Origin: an uncultured Clostridium sp.
GTDB taxonomy: Bacteria; Bacillota_A; Clostridia; TANB77; CAG-508
DNA length: 20,934 nt
Reading direction: 5' to 3'
NCBI GenBank assembly: GCA_905200315.1
Contig: CAJKKA010000016.1
Span: 1 to 20,934, forward strand
Part shown: positions 20,177 through 20,934 of the stretch, piece by piece
How the letters are laid out: every line of letters starts with the position of its first letter
Position numbering within the stretch: position 1 is the stretch's first letter
Notes under the pieces: generated by a model
Database searches by the model: none
Told to the model about the DNA's origin: nothing
The model's input: the letters and a program-made list of their open reading frames with translations, nothing else
Position numbers and translations under genes: made by a program

Positions 20177-20934
20177 TTACTTTTTATACTTTTCATTTGT
20201 TTCTGGATATTTTTCATTCCAGCTTTTCATCCACATTTCTACTGTTGGACCACCTATTGCATAACTCGCCTTTCCACTTCCATCTTTTTTGTCTAAAAAT
20301 TCTGTCCAATTTTCTGTGTTTAACAATGTTGATATGCATTTTGCATTAGTATATGTACTATTATCTATATCAAATGCATTTTCTATATTAAATAACTCAT
20401 TATGATTCATTTTCTGCATTTGAGGCCAATTACTCCAGTATATTATATATTTTGCTCCTGATATTCTTGTCATTTTTGTTTTTTCAATATCTACTTTACT
20501 TGCTTCTATATAATCTCCTGTTATTAAAAAAATCACATCATTATCCGGATTTTCATCTCCGTAATCTTTTACATAAAATACTTTCCAGCCTGTTTGTCCA
20601 TTGTATGATTCAAATCCTTGTACTTCTGTTCCATAGTATTTTTCTGGATTACTTTTTATTGTTGTTGCGTTTACATTTTTATATACTTTTGCGATTCTTA
20701 CATTTTCTATTGTATTTGATTGCTTTGTGTTTCCTGCTTTGTCGTATGCTATTGCATATACACTATAAATTCCACTTGTTAATCCTATTATTGGATTGCT
20801 GTCATATTTTGTATATTTTTCATCAGTGGACTTCTTTACATAGTATTCTATTTTTTCTATTCCGCTTTCTGCATCTTCCGCATTTACTGTTATTTTTAAT
20901 CCTTCTTCTGTGTTTTCTGTTTTTTCTATTTCGC
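20177..20934 (-). CDS. Extracellular-type protein with Ig-like domain, 5' end outside the window
   Basis: The frame is open from the window edge to TAA at 20177 (252 codons visible). The first ~75 residues read like a bacterial Ig-like/cadherin-like domain (KITVNAEDAESGIEKIEYYV, SVYAIAYDKAGNTKQSNTIE). Then comes a Trp/Tyr-rich segment (GYDESYN..., FYVKDYGDENPDND is visible) and IGGPTVEMWMKSWNEKY, a stretch that in related proteins runs straight into the YWxASP...RPVIALK module. The large modular surface protein therefore appears cut short by a nonsense codon: the missing 116 codons follow directly in frame. N-terminal signal and anchor lie outside the window. It might also be a sequencing error. 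Confidence 0.6.
   Translation of the reverse strand, partial: EIEKTENTEEGLKITVNAEDAESGIEKIEYYVKKSTDEKYTKYDSNPIIGLTSGIYSVYAIAYDKAGNTKQSNTIENVRIAKVYKNVNATTIKSNPEKYYGTEVQGFESYNGQTGWKVFYVKDYGDENPDNDVIFLITGDYIEASKVDIEKTKMTRISGAKYIIYWSNWPQMQKMNHNELFNIENAFDIDNSTYTNAKCISTLLNTENWTEFLDKKDGSGKASYAIGGPTVEMWMKSWNEKYPETNEKYKK

Noticed and set aside
1..20934. CRISPR array
   Set aside because: No regularly spaced repeat units with unique spacers; only scattered short repeats and hairpins.
4717..20934. Duplicate of the tRNA-Leu 3' end as an attR site
   Set aside because: No second copy of the last 20 tRNA bases in the window; one partial CCATCTGC match near 11670 lies inside pta and is chance.

Overview
The window is AT-rich Bacillota/Clostridia-type DNA: strong AGGAGG ribosome binding sites, consensus TTGACA-N17-TATAAT promoters, T-tailed hairpin terminators, and genes such as yugP, a DUF368 transporter, rlmD and pta-ackA. 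It is probably a gut-type Clostridia genome; species cannot be told from the sequence alone.

Layout. (a) 1-2953, minus strand: small accessory genes of mobile-element character (a cut-off ORF, an acidic small protein, a DUF3560 protein, a tiny membrane protein, a short MetK, a hypothetical). They abut the 3' end of rlmD (3176-4531), a gene whose end is a known insertion site for conjugative elements in Firmicutes. (b) 4647-7216: a tRNA-Leu(UAA) gene followed by a degenerate island with a possible recombinase remnant, small unknown genes, each with its own promoter or terminator, and a truncated second copy of a ZIP transporter gene. (c) 7244-9810: intact ZIP transporter, an ABC ATPase/permease locus collapsed by an internal deletion, and its probable TetR regulator, interspersed with GC-rich hairpin repeats. 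(d) 9820-15603: a six-gene minus-strand run, yugP - popT-like - putative nucleotidyltransferase - PHP phosphoesterase - pta - ackA, with gaps of 40 bases or less. (e) 15695-15893: a free-standing transcription unit of about 165 bases on the plus strand, with promoter and terminator, carrying a 13-codon ORF with a good ribosome binding site. I could not match it to an RNA family I know. (f) 15895-19199: a second tight minus-strand operon: amidase, VanY-type carboxypeptidase, YwaF-like membrane protein, RsmB/RsmF-like methyltransferase. (g) 19396-19517: a 28-residue Asn-rich peptide gene with its own terminator. (h) 19545-19750: a multi-hairpin repeat. (i) 19829-20934: the 3' part of a surface-type protein gene interrupted by one in-frame TAA.

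The best candidates for something undescribed are the orphan transcript/micro-ORF at 15695-15893, the Cys4-containing nucleotidyltransferase-like protein at 12987-13985, the small-gene island beside tRNA-Leu with its recently truncated zupT copy, and the coupled signal-less peptidoglycan hydrolase pair. The clearest decayed loci are the fused ABC transporter remnant and the nonsense-interrupted surface protein.
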